DNA of 64,000 nucleotides from Bacteroidota bacterium (GTDB lineage: Bacteria > Bacteroidota > Bacteroidia > 2-12-FULL-35-15): the NCBI GenBank assembly GCA_005772895.1, contig SXIH01000068.1, positions 1 to 64,000 on the forward strand, in the 5' to 3' direction. A program made the translations under genes and the position numbers. A model generated the notes under the pieces. That model worked only from the letters and a program-made list of their open reading frames with translations. It did not search any database and had not been told where the DNA came from. This document shows positions 9,119-17,840 of this stretch, piece by piece; within the stretch, counting starts at the first letter, position 1, and the number at the start of each line of letters is the position of its first letter.

Positions 9119-9238
9119 ACAAAAAAACAGTAGACAGTAGACAAATAAAAAAGGAAAAAATAAACAAGAAGAAAAATAAAAGTGATTAACAATCTGTTTA
9201 TCAACTTTAAAACTTTCTAACATTCTAACTTTAAAACC
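9114..9238. repeat. Word-repeat tract between the ammonia-lyase and ketoreductase
   Basis: AGTAGACA occurs at 9114-9121, 9129-9136 and 9136-9143; the first copy contains the TAG stop of the lyase. The rest is A-rich followed by CTTTAAAACTTTCTAACATT-type words up to the next ATG. No ORF or terminator is seen. Confidence 0.65.
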
Positions 9239-9241
9239 AAA

Positions 9242-9970
9242 ATGAGATACGCATTAGTAACAGGAGGTTCACGAGGAATTGGTCGCGCAATATGTGTGAA
9301 GCTTGCAGAGGAAGGACATTACGTGATTATCAATTACACTTCTAAACAAGATGAAGCAGAAAATACTTTGAAAATGGTTCGCGAAAAAGGAGCTGATGGA
9401 GAAATCATGAAGTTTGATGTTTCCAATCAAGCGGATGTGGATGCTGTTTTAGGTGGATGGATTGAAAAAAATCCGGATAAAACAATTGAAATTTTAGTGA
9501 ACAATGCCGGAATCCGCAAAGATCAATTATTGATGTGGATGAGCAATGCAGAGTGGAATGGTGTAATGGATATTAGTTTAGGCGGCTGGTACAATGTAAC
9601 CCGCTTAATCATCAAAGGAATGTTGGTGAAAAAATACGGTCGCGTTGTGAGTGTTGTTTCTTTATCAGGATTAAAAGGATTACCCGGACAAACCAACTAT
9701 TCGGCAGCAAAGGCAGCAGTAATTGGTGCAACTAAAGCATTATCTCAGGAAGTTGGAAGAAGAGGAGTTACAGCAAATTGTGTTGCACCTGGTTTCATCA
9801 AAACAGATATGACCGAAGGCATCAATGAAAAAGATTACAAACAACTAATCCCAGTAAACCGTTTTGGTACTTCCGAAGAAGTGGCTGATTCAGTAATTTT
9901 TCTCGCTTCTGAAAAAGCATCTTACATAACCGGACAAGTATTGTCGGTAAACGGAGGTTTGTACAGCTAA
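9242..9970 (+). CDS. fabG: 3-oxoacyl-ACP reductase (FabG-type SDR)
   Basis: Reduces beta-ketoacyl-ACP to the 3-hydroxy form with NADPH; 242 residues, standard FabG size. The cofactor loop TGGSRGIG is at residues 7-14, NNAG at 87-90, the catalytic Tyr153 and Lys157 in YSAAK, with Ser140/142 in SVVSLSG. The C-terminus has the usual ITGQVLSVNGG. Its place between the ammonia-lyase and a ketosynthase assigns it to polyene chain reduction rather than primary fatty-acid synthesis. A strong terminator follows, so it closes the first transcription unit. Confidence 0.93.
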   Translation: MRYALVTGGSRGIGRAICVKLAEEGHYVIINYTSKQDEAENTLKMVREKGADGEIMKFDVSNQADVDAVLGGWIEKNPDKTIEILVNNAGIRKDQLLMWMSNAEWNGVMDISLGGWYNVTRLIIKGMLVKKYGRVVSVVSLSGLKGLPGQTNYSAAKAAVIGATKALSQEVGRRGVTANCVAPGFIKTDMTEGINEKDYKQLIPVNRFGTSEEVADSVIFLASEKASYITGQVLSVNGGLYS

Positions 9971-9993
9971 CATTATCTTATCGAATCGAGCAT

Positions 9994-10034
9994 AAAATGC
10001 TAAAATGTTAATTTTCAACATTTTAGCATTTTTT
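9994..10034 (+). terminator. Strong intrinsic terminator after fabG
   Basis: A 16-bp perfect stem (9994-10009 with 10017-10032, seven-base loop AATTTTC) runs into a T-rich tail. It separates the lyase-fabG unit from the ketosynthase unit, whose promoter lies just after it. Confidence 0.85.
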
Positions 10035-10043
10035 ATTTAACTG

Positions 10044-10073
10044 TTGATACATTGAAAAAATTGACTATTTTTG
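10044..10073 (+). promoter_or_regulatory. Bacteroidota-type promoter for the ketosynthase operon
   Basis: TTG at 10044-10046, 19 bases, TATTTTTG at 10066-10073. Predicted start near 10080, only about 15 bases before ATG 10095. The position right after a terminator supports a new transcription unit. Confidence 0.62.
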
Positions 10074-10094
10074 AATCCTTTTTTAGACAAAATT

Positions 10095-11318
10095 ATGCAT
10101 AACAGAGTAGTTATAACAGGATTAGGTATTTGGAGTTGTTTAGGGACCAGCCTCGATGAGGTAACAAAATCTTTACATGACGGAAAATCTGGTATCGGGA
10201 TGGATATGGAGCGTAAGGCTTGGGGATATCGTTCTGGATTAACGGGAATTGTAGCTAAGCCAGAACTAAAAGGAATTTTAGACAGAAGAGCTCGTATTGG
10301 TCTTTCCGAAGAAGCTGAATACGCATACATGGCAACATTGGAAGCTATGAAAAATGCAAAGATGGACATGAGCTGGGTGGAGAAAAACGAAGTGGGAATC
10401 CTTTACGGAAATGATAGTTCAGCTAAAGCAGTAAGTGAAGCAATAGATACAATAAGATTAAAAAAAGATACAACATTATTGGGTTCAGGTTCAATTTTTC
10501 AATCGATGAATTGTACAGTAACAATGAACCTTTCTACCATTTTTAAATTAAAAGGAATCAACTTTACGATTAGTGCTGCCTGCGCAAGTGGCTCCCACTC
10601 TATCGGATTGGGTTACCTGATGATTAAATGGGGATTACAAAAACACATTATTTGTGGTGGTGCACAAGAGGTAAATCCGTTTGCTTTTGGTAGTTTTGAT
10701 GGATTGAGCGCTTTCTCGATCCGTGAAAACGAACCAACAAAAGCATCTCGTCCGTTCGACAAAGACCGTGATGGCTTGATTCCAAGCGGTGGAGCAGCAA
10801 CTTTAATTTTAGAAAGCTATGAAAGTGCTATAGAACGTGGTGCTCCGATTTTAGCAGAAGTAGTTGGTTATGGTTTTTCTTCAAACGGAGAACACATCTC
10901 AAACTCCAATGTTGACGGGCAGGTTCGCTCTTTGAACATGGCTTTGAATGATGCCAAATTAGCCGCAAAAGATATTGATTACATCAATGCACATGCTACT
11001 TCTACTCCGGGTGGAGATTTGGCTGAAGCAACTGCAATAAATGAGGTTTTTGGTGAATGCAAACCTTTGGTTAGTTCAACAAAATCAATGACAGGGCACG
11101 AATGTTGGATGGCCGGAGCCAGTGAAATTGTATATTCCATGCTTATGATGCAGAATAATTTTGTGGCTCCCAACATCAATTTTGAAAACCCTGATGAGGC
11201 ATCTGCAAAATTAAATATCGCTAAAACTACTACAGAAAAAAATATTGATGTATTTTTGTCCAACTCTTTCGGATTTGGAGGAACAAATTCATCATTAATA
11301 ATTAAAAAAGTAAAATAA
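10095..11318 (+). CDS. Beta-ketoacyl-ACP synthase (FabF-like), flexirubin cluster
   Basis: 407 residues from ATG 10095; an in-frame TTG at 10071 is rejected because it lies in the -7 box. The Cys-His-His triad of elongating ketosynthases is intact: Cys163 in SAACASGSHSIG, His300 in NAHATSTPGGD, Lys330 and His335 in STKSMTGHECW. The C-terminal GFGGTNSSLI motif is present. It would extend the acyl chain by decarboxylative condensation on ACP. An ACP gene follows after 16 bases. Such FabF-like enzymes recur in aryl-polyene and flexirubin clusters as polyene-chain elongases. Confidence 0.9.
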   Translation: MHNRVVITGLGIWSCLGTSLDEVTKSLHDGKSGIGMDMERKAWGYRSGLTGIVAKPELKGILDRRARIGLSEEAEYAYMATLEAMKNAKMDMSWVEKNEVGILYGNDSSAKAVSEAIDTIRLKKDTTLLGSGSIFQSMNCTVTMNLSTIFKLKGINFTISAACASGSHSIGLGYLMIKWGLQKHIICGGAQEVNPFAFGSFDGLSAFSIRENEPTKASRPFDKDRDGLIPSGGAATLILESYESAIERGAPILAEVVGYGFSSNGEHISNSNVDGQVRSLNMALNDAKLAAKDIDYINAHATSTPGGDLAEATAINEVFGECKPLVSSTKSMTGHECWMAGASEIVYSMLMMQNNFVAPNINFENPDEASAKLNIAKTTTEKNIDVFLSNSFGFGGTNSSLIIKKVK

Positions 11319-11334
11319 AAAAAACAACTACTCA

Positions 11335-11592
11335 ATGACACAAGCAGAAATTATAGAAAGAATTAACGCCTTTTTAGTAGACGAATTTGAAGTTGATGCA
11401 GAGAAGATTAATCCAGATGCAAACCTACGCGAAACTTTAGGTTTAGACAGTCTTGATTATGTTGATCTAGTTGTTATTATCGAAAGTAATTTCGGATTTA
11501 AAGTTGTTGCAGAAGACTTCATCAATATTCATACATTCCAAAATTTTTACGACTACGTAGATCGTAAAGTAGCAGAAAAAGCTACTGTTTAG
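11335..11592 (+). CDS. Acyl carrier protein
   Basis: 85 residues, acidic. The phosphopantetheine attachment motif GLDSLDYVDL is present with Ser39. It lies directly downstream of a ketosynthase and upstream of an acyltransferase, so it is the likely carrier of the growing polyene or alkyl chain. A second ACP of the cluster is at 25759-26013. No phosphopantetheinyl transferase is seen in the window. Confidence 0.92.
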   Translation: MTQAEIIERINAFLVDEFEVDAEKINPDANLRETLGLDSLDYVDLVVIIESNFGFKVVAEDFINIHTFQNFYDYVDRKVAEKATV

Positions 11593-11600
11593 GAAGAAAA

Positions 11601-11700
11601 GGTTAAACTAAGTAAATAAGGTAATTGAGAAAAATCACTTCCACTTATTTAACCTAATTAACCCTCCCTATAGCTATCGGGACAACTTATTTAACTTAAC
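11601..11700. repeat. Word-repeat tract with embedded palindrome
   Basis: GGTTAAA and AAATAAGG words on the left recur as their complements CTTATTTAACC on the right. At 11666-11681 lies CCCTATAGCTATCGGG, a one-mismatch copy of the palindrome at 660-675. No gene or T-run is seen. Confidence 0.65.
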
Positions 11701-12603
11701 ATGGCAAAGTGGGAAGGAAAATCCAAAGGAACTGTATTCGGCCATAAAATATTTGTTTTCATATTAAATCATCTCGGGCTAAGACTAGCGTACATTGTAC
11801 TAAGGTTTGTAGCCCTTTATTATTTCCTGTTCGCCCGTAAATCCAACCGAAGCATTCGCTACTTCTACAAAGATGTATTGAAGTATAAAAGTTTTACTAC
11901 CCGCTTAAAAATTTACAAAAACTATTATGTTTTCGGACAAACTATTCTTGACAAAGTTGCTTTACTGGCAGGAGTAAAAACAAAATTTACCATCAACCAC
12001 GATGGAGGAAAAAACCTTGATAAGATTGCAGAAATGGGCAAAGGTGGAATTTTAGTGAGTGCACATATTGGAAATTGGGAAATAGCCGGACAGTTATTAA
12101 ATCGCTTGAATACCACTTTCAATATTTTGATGTATGAAAACGAAAGCGTCAACATCAAAAAATATATGGATGGGGTTCAGAAAAAAAAGAACTTCAACAT
12201 TATTGCCATTAAAGATGGAGAAATGGGACACTTGATTGAATTACACAATGCTTTTTCAAAAAATGAATTAGTTGTGATGCATGGCGACCGCTTCCGTGAT
12301 GGTGTTCAAACTTTAGAAGCAAACTTCTTAGGCAAAACTGCAAAATTTCCTGCCGGTCCGTTTATTATGGCTGCAAAATTCGGAGTTCCACTTTCAGTTG
12401 TATTTGCAGTAAAAGAAACAGCAACACATTATCATTTCTTTGCTTCCGACCCTATACAAGTAAAACGAACGCGTGATCCCAAACAAACAGAATTAGCGGT
12501 ACAAGAATTGCTTCGTAAATATTTAGACGAAGTAGAAAAAATGGTCTATCGCTACCCGGAGCAATGGTTTAACTATTACGCTTTTTGGAAGGAACAGGAG
12601 TAA
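11701..12603 (+). CDS. LpxL/HtrB-type lipid acyltransferase
   Basis: 300 residues, lysophospholipid/lipid A acyltransferase family. One N-terminal hydrophobic segment (about 18-46) precedes the catalytic HX4E motif HIGNWE (His122, Glu127). The downstream MHGDRF and FPAGPFIMAAKFG motifs fit the acceptor-binding region. Family members move acyl groups from ACP to a lipid acceptor at the inner membrane. In this setting it may join the aryl-polyene acid to the dialkylresorcinol or anchor the product, as inferred for similar genes in aryl-polyene clusters. Confidence 0.85.
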   Translation: MAKWEGKSKGTVFGHKIFVFILNHLGLRLAYIVLRFVALYYFLFARKSNRSIRYFYKDVLKYKSFTTRLKIYKNYYVFGQTILDKVALLAGVKTKFTINHDGGKNLDKIAEMGKGGILVSAHIGNWEIAGQLLNRLNTTFNILMYENESVNIKKYMDGVQKKKNFNIIAIKDGEMGHLIELHNAFSKNELVVMHGDRFRDGVQTLEANFLGKTAKFPAGPFIMAAKFGVPLSVVFAVKETATHYHFFASDPIQVKRTRDPKQTELAVQELLRKYLDEVEKMVYRYPEQWFNYYAFWKEQE

Positions 12604-12657
12604 AGTCATATTTTCCTACCCCATTTTTTACTATTTTTACATCTCAATAAAAATCCT

Positions 12658-14328
12658 ATGCAAAAACAGTACGATGTTATTATTGCCGGTGGTGGTCTGG
12701 CCGGACTAACACTTTCTATTCAGATAAAAAGAGCAAATCCGGATATTTCCATTTTGATTATGGAATACCGTGATACTATTGCTCCGGTTGCTGCTCATAA
12801 AGTTGGTGAATCTACAGTTGAGTTGGCTACACATTATTTCCGTGAAGTGCTTGGATTAAAAGAATACTTGGAAGAATTTGAATTACCTAAACACGGATTA
12901 CGTTTCTTTTTTAAGACAGACAATAAAGGTGAAATTTCTAACCGTGTAGAATTAGGTCCACGCTTAAAACTTCCTACTCCAAGCCACCAGCTGGATAGAG
13001 GAACATTTGAAAACTATTTAGAAAAACATACAAAAGAATTAGGAACTGAATTTATGTTGAGTGCCCGTGTAAAAGATGTGGAATTCAACGAAGCAGGTCA
13101 CACGGTTATATTTAATCACAACGAAGAAGAGAAGCGTTTGAAAGCTCGTTGGGTAGTTGATGCAACTAGTCGTTTCAGTCTGTTAAAACGTAAATTAAAA
13201 TTTGAAAAAGAAGCTCCTCACAATGTAAATGCGGTTTGGTATCGCGTGAAAGGTGTTATAGATATTGATGATTGGAGCGACAACAATGAATGGAAAAATT
13301 TTCTTGCTCCACGTTTACGTTATTTAAGTACGGTTCACTTTATGGACAAAGGTTATTGGCTTTGGGTAATTCCTTTGGGTTCAAAAAATACTAGTATCGG
13401 CATTGTTGCAGATGAAGACTTGCATCCTTTTAATACAATCAACACTTATGAAAAAGCTGTTGAATGGATAAAGAAAAATGAACCATTAGCAGCAAAACAT
13501 GTTTGTCCGCCAAAAGAAGAATTAATGGATTTCAGAATTCTGAAACATTTTGCGCACAACAGCGGCAGAATGTATTCGAAAGATCGTTGGGCTTGTACCG
13601 GTGAGGCGGGTGCATTCCTAGATCCTTTTTATTCTCCGGGAAGTGATTTTATTTCAATGAATAACACTTGGTTGTCGGATTTAATTTTGCGTGATAAAGC
13701 AGGAGAAGATATTGCCTTGAGAACTGAAGTGTACGAAACAATGCATTTACGTTGGTTTGAGAGTTGGCTCCCACTCTATCAGGATAAATATAAATTGATG
13801 GGTAATACGCAAATTATGGTTTTCAAAATTTTCTGGGACTGGGCAATTTATTGGTCGGTGCCATGCGTTTTATTTACCAACAAAGGTTACACCGATTTAA
13901 AAGTATTGCGTGATTTATTTGTTTCAGAAGATGGCATAGGAACTAAATTCCAGGCATTGAATAAAATTATGCAAGATATATTTCTACAATGGTTGCCACA
14001 CGAAAAAGAAACATTCACTCACAGATACATTGATCCTTTTGATTTAATGTATATGCGGGAGTTCCAAACAGGGATTGAGTTTCAGCATGGAAGTACAAAA
14101 GCCTTGCTTGAGCAAATGAAAATCAATATGGATAAAATTGAGAAAATTGCAGCAGAAATGTTCCGGCATATTAGTCACCAGGTAAAAGGAACACCCTTGG
14201 ATATGAAAGTAAATCCATACACCATCAGCTTGACTGAAACAGTTGATACGACTAGCAGTATGGCTTTGAGTGTAGATGCTGCTATAAAAAAGGATGTGAA
14301 TGTAATGTGGTTTTACGATAAGAAATAA
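12658..14328 (+). CDS. Flavin-dependent halogenase-like oxidoreductase
   Basis: 556 residues. The N-terminal FAD motif GGGLAGLT is at residues 11-18 and KVGEST at 48-53 corresponds to the GES/GEA motif of halogenases. Lys78 (in LPKHG) falls where the catalytic lysine lies in tryptophan halogenases, and WLWVIP at 234-239 matches the halogenase signature WxWxIP. This makes chlorination of an aromatic ring plausible, and chlorinated flexirubins are known. The C-terminal 200 residues are not recognised. Some related proteins are hydroxylases or reductases, so the reaction is inferred. Confidence 0.75.
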   Translation: MQKQYDVIIAGGGLAGLTLSIQIKRANPDISILIMEYRDTIAPVAAHKVGESTVELATHYFREVLGLKEYLEEFELPKHGLRFFFKTDNKGEISNRVELGPRLKLPTPSHQLDRGTFENYLEKHTKELGTEFMLSARVKDVEFNEAGHTVIFNHNEEEKRLKARWVVDATSRFSLLKRKLKFEKEAPHNVNAVWYRVKGVIDIDDWSDNNEWKNFLAPRLRYLSTVHFMDKGYWLWVIPLGSKNTSIGIVADEDLHPFNTINTYEKAVEWIKKNEPLAAKHVCPPKEELMDFRILKHFAHNSGRMYSKDRWACTGEAGAFLDPFYSPGSDFISMNNTWLSDLILRDKAGEDIALRTEVYETMHLRWFESWLPLYQDKYKLMGNTQIMVFKIFWDWAIYWSVPCVLFTNKGYTDLKVLRDLFVSEDGIGTKFQALNKIMQDIFLQWLPHEKETFTHRYIDPFDLMYMREFQTGIEFQHGSTKALLEQMKINMDKIEKIAAEMFRHISHQVKGTPLDMKVNPYTISLTETVDTTSSMALSVDAAIKKDVNVMWFYDKK

Positions 14329-14331
14329 GTG

Positions 14332-15132
14332 ATGCAAGATTCAAACAGTATTTCATTAAAAATGGAAAAGATTAAAACTCTTTTTCAGGAAGCGAAAGAC
14401 ATTGCTTTAGAAACTAATGACATTCATTCCATTATTCAAAAGATAAAAAACTTCGACAATGAATTCCGTTCGGTAACATATGAAGCTATTTCCATGGCTT
14501 TAGCAGAAAAAGATATTGCTGAAAATAATTTGCTGAACAACTGGAAAACATTTTTGACAGAATATGCGCAGGCTCATACATTACAATTTCATGTTGGATT
14601 AGGTTGGGCATTGGCAAAAGAAAACAAAGAAATTTCAACATTTCTAAATTTAATTGAACCTGCAATGATTTCCAAAGTGCTAGACGGAATAGGATATTAT
14701 GATGGAATATTCAGAAACAGGCAGACAATAAGGTCAAAAAAAATAAACGAAAAAATAGAATCTGATAATTTAAAATATTACGACCAGGGAATTGGAAGAA
14801 GCATTTGGTATAACTGTTTTGGAAATATTGAAAAGTGCAAAGAAATAATTGAAAGTTTTCTTCCTGATAGGCAGGCTAATTTATGGAGAGGAATTGGTAT
14901 TGCATGTACATATGTTGGAGGTGTTGATGAAAACCTACTTAAAGAAATTTACACTCTATCAGGAAAACATTCTTCGGAACTATGTAAAGGTGCTTTGATG
15001 GCAATTAAAACAAGAACGGAAGCAAATACACTTCAACGAGATACTGAATTGGTTTGCCAAACCTGGCTTGGCACTTCAACTGAAGAAGCACTAAAAATAT
15101 TGATTGAGAATAAAAAAACTGTAGAAAATTAA
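14332..15132 (+). CDS. DUF1702-like protein
   Basis: 266 residues from ATG 14332; a GTG at 14329 is the other option. The pattern FHVGLGWALAKE, then DGIGYYDGIF, then YDQGIGRSIWYNCFG, then RQANLWRGIGIACTYVGG, resembles the DUF1702 family found near enediyne and polyene genes. This is recalled from memory and not searched. No catalytic motif is evident. It starts three bases after the halogenase-like stop, so the two are probably co-translated. A role in polyene tailoring or cyclisation is speculative. Confidence 0.65.
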   Translation: MQDSNSISLKMEKIKTLFQEAKDIALETNDIHSIIQKIKNFDNEFRSVTYEAISMALAEKDIAENNLLNNWKTFLTEYAQAHTLQFHVGLGWALAKENKEISTFLNLIEPAMISKVLDGIGYYDGIFRNRQTIRSKKINEKIESDNLKYYDQGIGRSIWYNCFGNIEKCKEIIESFLPDRQANLWRGIGIACTYVGGVDENLLKEIYTLSGKHSSELCKGALMAIKTRTEANTLQRDTELVCQTWLGTSTEEALKILIENKKTVEN

Positions 15133-15164
15133 TTTATTATAAAATACGAGCCTGAATCATAAGT

Positions 15165-15200
15165 CAGATTCGTAATTCGTTTTTTGTAATTCGTAGTAAA
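15165..15200. repeat. ATTCGTAATTCG word repeat
   Basis: GATTCGTAATTCG is followed by TTTTTTGTAATTCGTAG immediately before ATG 15201. The same word recurs at 15661-15695 before the next gene, so both flanks of the 132-residue gene carry related tracts. Confidence 0.65.
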
Positions 15201-15599
15201 ATGAAAAAAGAAGAACTTCCACAAGATGAATCAGCGTTGGCTTCTATGACCAGGGAGTTGATGTATGTAAAAGATAAAGAAGGAAAATACACTACCGATT
15301 TAAGCACAGGATGGGATGTAAAAAAACAAGCCTTGGATAATGCTTGGGATGATATTAAAGAACGAACAGAAGAGGCACGTAAAGCTGTAGCAAACGGTGA
15401 AAAAAGTCCAATCTATTATTTTATGGAATTGCGCATCATGGATTTCCCTGTTTTATCAGGCTACACAGGATTTTGGGCTTTTACAATAAAACGCCACATG
15501 AAACCAAATGTGTTCAAATCCTTAAGCGAAAAAAAATTACAGATTTATGCAAAAGCATTTGATGTGAGTGTGGAAGAGTTGAAGAACTTTAAAGGATAG
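15201..15599 (+). CDS. Small conserved hypothetical protein of the flexirubin cluster
   Basis: 132 residues, soluble, no signal peptide. It has a charged helical N-terminal half (TRELMYVKDKEG, EERTEEARKAV-like segment) and a more hydrophobic centre (YYFMELRIMDFPVLSGYTGFWAF). The C-terminus has a short helix-loop-helix (LQIYAKAFDVSVEELKNF). I recognise no family. It sits between DUF1702-like and BtrH-like genes, all co-oriented, which ties it to the pigment cluster. Its stop (TAG 15597-15599) lies in a repeated TAG-rich word. Confidence 0.7.
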   Translation: MKKEELPQDESALASMTRELMYVKDKEGKYTTDLSTGWDVKKQALDNAWDDIKERTEEARKAVANGEKSPIYYFMELRIMDFPVLSGYTGFWAFTIKRHMKPNVFKSLSEKKLQIYAKAFDVSVEELKNFKG

Positions 15600-15695
15600 T
15601 TGCAATAGGCAGTTGGCAATTGACAATAGACAATAGACAAATAAAAAAATTACGTGAAGAGATTCGTAATTCGCTAAGATTCGTAATTCGTAGTT
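15597..15695. repeat. Composite word-repeat tract
   Basis: From the stop codon it reads TAGTTGCAATAGGCAGTTGG then CAATTGACAATAGACAATAG-type words. It changes after about 45 bases to GATTCGTAATTCG words (15661-15695) that match the tract at 15165. No ORF or terminator is seen. Confidence 0.65.
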
Positions 15696-16709
15696 ATGGA
15701 GAAAGAATTCAAACATATACAAGCAGCTCACTGTGAGAATGGCGTTGCAACAAGCTTATTACGTTATCACGGATTACAATTCATGACTGAACCATTGGCT
15801 TTTGGAATGGGGTCGGGAATATTTTATTTGCACATTCCTTTTCTAACAATTAGTAACGGCCCGGCTATTACTTACAGAAGTATGCCAGGTTGGATATTTA
15901 GTCGCACATGCACTGCTTTAGGTGTAAAAGTAAAGCGTGAGAAATTCAGAAGTGAGGAAGCAGCTGTAAAATTTTTAGATCAAAAAGTAAAAGAAGGTGT
16001 TCCGGTTGGTTGCCAGGTTGGCGTTTTCAATCTTCCATATTTTCCACCTGAATATCGTTTTCATTTCAATGCACACAATTTAATAGTGTACGGAAAAGAA
16101 AATGGGAATTATTTAATTAGTGATCCTGTAATGGAAACAGTTACACATCTTTCGGAAGAAGATATGTTAAAAGTACGTTTTGCAAAAGGTCCATTAGCTC
16201 CGAAAGGCCATGTATACTTTCCTGAGCAAGTTGGCATTGTTACAGATGAGATGATAAAAAAAGGAATCATCAAAGGAATAAAACGCAGTTCACGCGATAT
16301 GTTGCACATACCCGGGAACATTGGTGGAGTTTCCGGAATAAAATATACTGCAAAAAAAATAAGAATATGGAGAGATAAATTAGGTCCGCGGAAAGCAGGT
16401 TTGTATTTAGGACAAATTGTGAGAATGCAAGAAGAGATTGGCACTGGCGGTGGCGGCTTCCGTTTTTTATTCGCTGCATTTTTAGAGCAGGCACATCAAT
16501 ATGTAAAACAGGATCAATTGTTACAAATATCTGAAGACTTCACAAAAGCGGGAGATTTATGGAGAGCAAGCGCAGTGAACATGGGCAGAATTTACAAAGG
16601 AAGATTAAACGAACAAAAAGATTTTGATGAGAGTGCCGATTTACTAATGCAAATTTCTGATATCGAAAAACAAGCATTTATTAAGTTGTCAAAGATAAAA
16701 TTGGGATAA
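15696..16709 (+). CDS. BtrH N-terminal domain protein (acyltransferase-like)
   Basis: 337 residues. The N-terminal region reads HIQAAHCENGVATSLLRYHG ... FGMGSGIF, matching the BtrH-type cysteine-protease-like fold with probable nucleophile Cys13. A His/Asn pair follows in FHFNAHNLIVYG and an Asp in LISDPVM. BtrH moves an acyl group from an ACP onto an amine in butirosin synthesis. Here the fold could transfer or release an ACP-bound acyl chain, for instance in forming the flexirubin ester. The C-terminal half (about 180-337) is helical and matches the usual companion region of this family. Confidence 0.72.
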   Translation: MEKEFKHIQAAHCENGVATSLLRYHGLQFMTEPLAFGMGSGIFYLHIPFLTISNGPAITYRSMPGWIFSRTCTALGVKVKREKFRSEEAAVKFLDQKVKEGVPVGCQVGVFNLPYFPPEYRFHFNAHNLIVYGKENGNYLISDPVMETVTHLSEEDMLKVRFAKGPLAPKGHVYFPEQVGIVTDEMIKKGIIKGIKRSSRDMLHIPGNIGGVSGIKYTAKKIRIWRDKLGPRKAGLYLGQIVRMQEEIGTGGGGFRFLFAAFLEQAHQYVKQDQLLQISEDFTKAGDLWRASAVNMGRIYKGRLNEQKDFDESADLLMQISDIEKQAFIKLSKIKLG

Positions 16710-16825
16710 CAGAGAGTTCTTATGAATTCACAAAGGATTTTTAACTTTTCAGCATTAACAGGCATTACAAAAGATAAACTCCAAATAATTGAATTCGGAA
16801 TACCATTTTAACCCAATATATCAAT

Positions 16826-16854
16826 TTTGACCAGATAAGTCTTTTCTATCTTTG
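16826..16854 (+). promoter_or_regulatory. Bacteroidota-type promoter
   Basis: TTTG at 16826-16829, 17 bases, TATCTTTG at 16847-16854. It lies 43 bases before ATG 16898 in the 188-base gap after the BtrH-like gene, which otherwise shows nothing recognisable. Confidence 0.58.
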
Positions 16855-16897
16855 GCAAAAGAATTGCAAAACCCCAGTCAAACCAAAAAATAAAAAA

Positions 16898-17728
16898 ATG
16901 AAAAAAATCGTATTAGTTTGTATTGCATTAACTACAATGTTAACTGCTACAGCTCAAAAAGAAAAAAAGTATGAAAAGCTTTATTACAAAAATGTTGTTC
17001 TTGAAACCAGTGAAGTAACAATATTAGTTGACAACGCAGTATCAACAGATGGCGAAACAAAATTCAAATTAAAAATTACTAACAAAACAGCTGATTACAT
17101 TATGTTCAAACCGGAAGAATGTAAGTTCATTGTAAATGGAAAAGAATCAAAACCATCAGAAAAACCAAAAACAATTGAACCTAATTCATCTGATTGGTTA
17201 ATTGTAAACTTAAGAGGTGCAGGTTATAACAGTGTAAAAAACTACACTTTTGAAATTGCCGGACTTTACAAAGTTTCTACAAGCGGAACAGTTGTTAAGG
17301 CTGACGATTTTAAATTACCGGCTTCAAAAAATGATTTCAAAGCAGGGAACTACAGCTTAAACATGACCAAGCTTACAAAAGAATCAGGCAAAACAGAAGC
17401 AAAATTTGATTGCTCTTATAATGGCGACAAAGTAGCAATTGTATTCCCAAGCAAAATGGGATTAAAAATGCCCGATGGAAACGAATATGCATCCGTTCAA
17501 CCAAAAGGATTATTGGCTAAGAAAGGCCCAATCTTAATGACAAAAGGACAAACAGAAGGTTTAACAGGAAACTGGGAAAGAATGCAAGGTGGAAAAGCTA
17601 TGGACATGCAAAAAGTTGAAATGTTCATTAAATGGAATGAAACATTTACTGAAGTTACTCCTGAAAAATTAAAAAATGAATCACTTGCTTTTGAATTTGA
17701 TGAAGCTTTGAGTGATGCTAAGAAATAA
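16898..17728 (+). CDS. Exported protein, first of a tandem paralogous pair
   Basis: 276 residues with a signal peptide (MKKIVLVCIALTTMLTATAQ). The mature part is beta-rich, with stretches such as KFKLKITNKTADYIMFKPEEC and KMPDGNEY. The next gene (17841-18662) shares these motifs in the same order, so the two are clearly duplicates. No named domain is recognised; the pattern resembles immunoglobulin-like beta sandwiches. It has its own promoter and a terminator follows, so it is separately transcribed although it lies inside the pigment cluster. Confidence 0.78.
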   Translation: MKKIVLVCIALTTMLTATAQKEKKYEKLYYKNVVLETSEVTILVDNAVSTDGETKFKLKITNKTADYIMFKPEECKFIVNGKESKPSEKPKTIEPNSSDWLIVNLRGAGYNSVKNYTFEIAGLYKVSTSGTVVKADDFKLPASKNDFKAGNYSLNMTKLTKESGKTEAKFDCSYNGDKVAIVFPSKMGLKMPDGNEYASVQPKGLLAKKGPILMTKGQTEGLTGNWERMQGGKAMDMQKVEMFIKWNETFTEVTPEKLKNESLAFEFDEALSDAKK

Positions 17729-17743
17729 AGAATTTTTTTTATC

Positions 17744-17777
17744 AAAAAACCACGAGTATTAATCTCGTGGTTTTTTT
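17744..17777 (+). terminator. Intrinsic terminator
   Basis: Stem of AAAACCACGAG with CTCGTGGTTTT (17744-17756 and 17764-17776, loop TATTAAT) runs into a T-tract. It ends the first paralogue's transcript. Confidence 0.88.
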
Positions 17778-17840
17778 GTTTTATAACAATACTATTGTCA
17801 AAATATTGTAGTATTTTTGAGTGTAATTATAATAAGAGAT

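Noticed and set aside
10071-10095. TTG 10071 as start of the first ketosynthase
   Set aside because: It lies in the -7 box (10066-10073), so transcription would begin after it; ATG 10095 gives the canonical ketosynthase N-terminus.
16722-16811. 29-codon ORF in the gap before the first exported paralogue
   Set aside because: No signal, no conserved composition, no spacing with neighbours; likely chance in AT-rich DNA.
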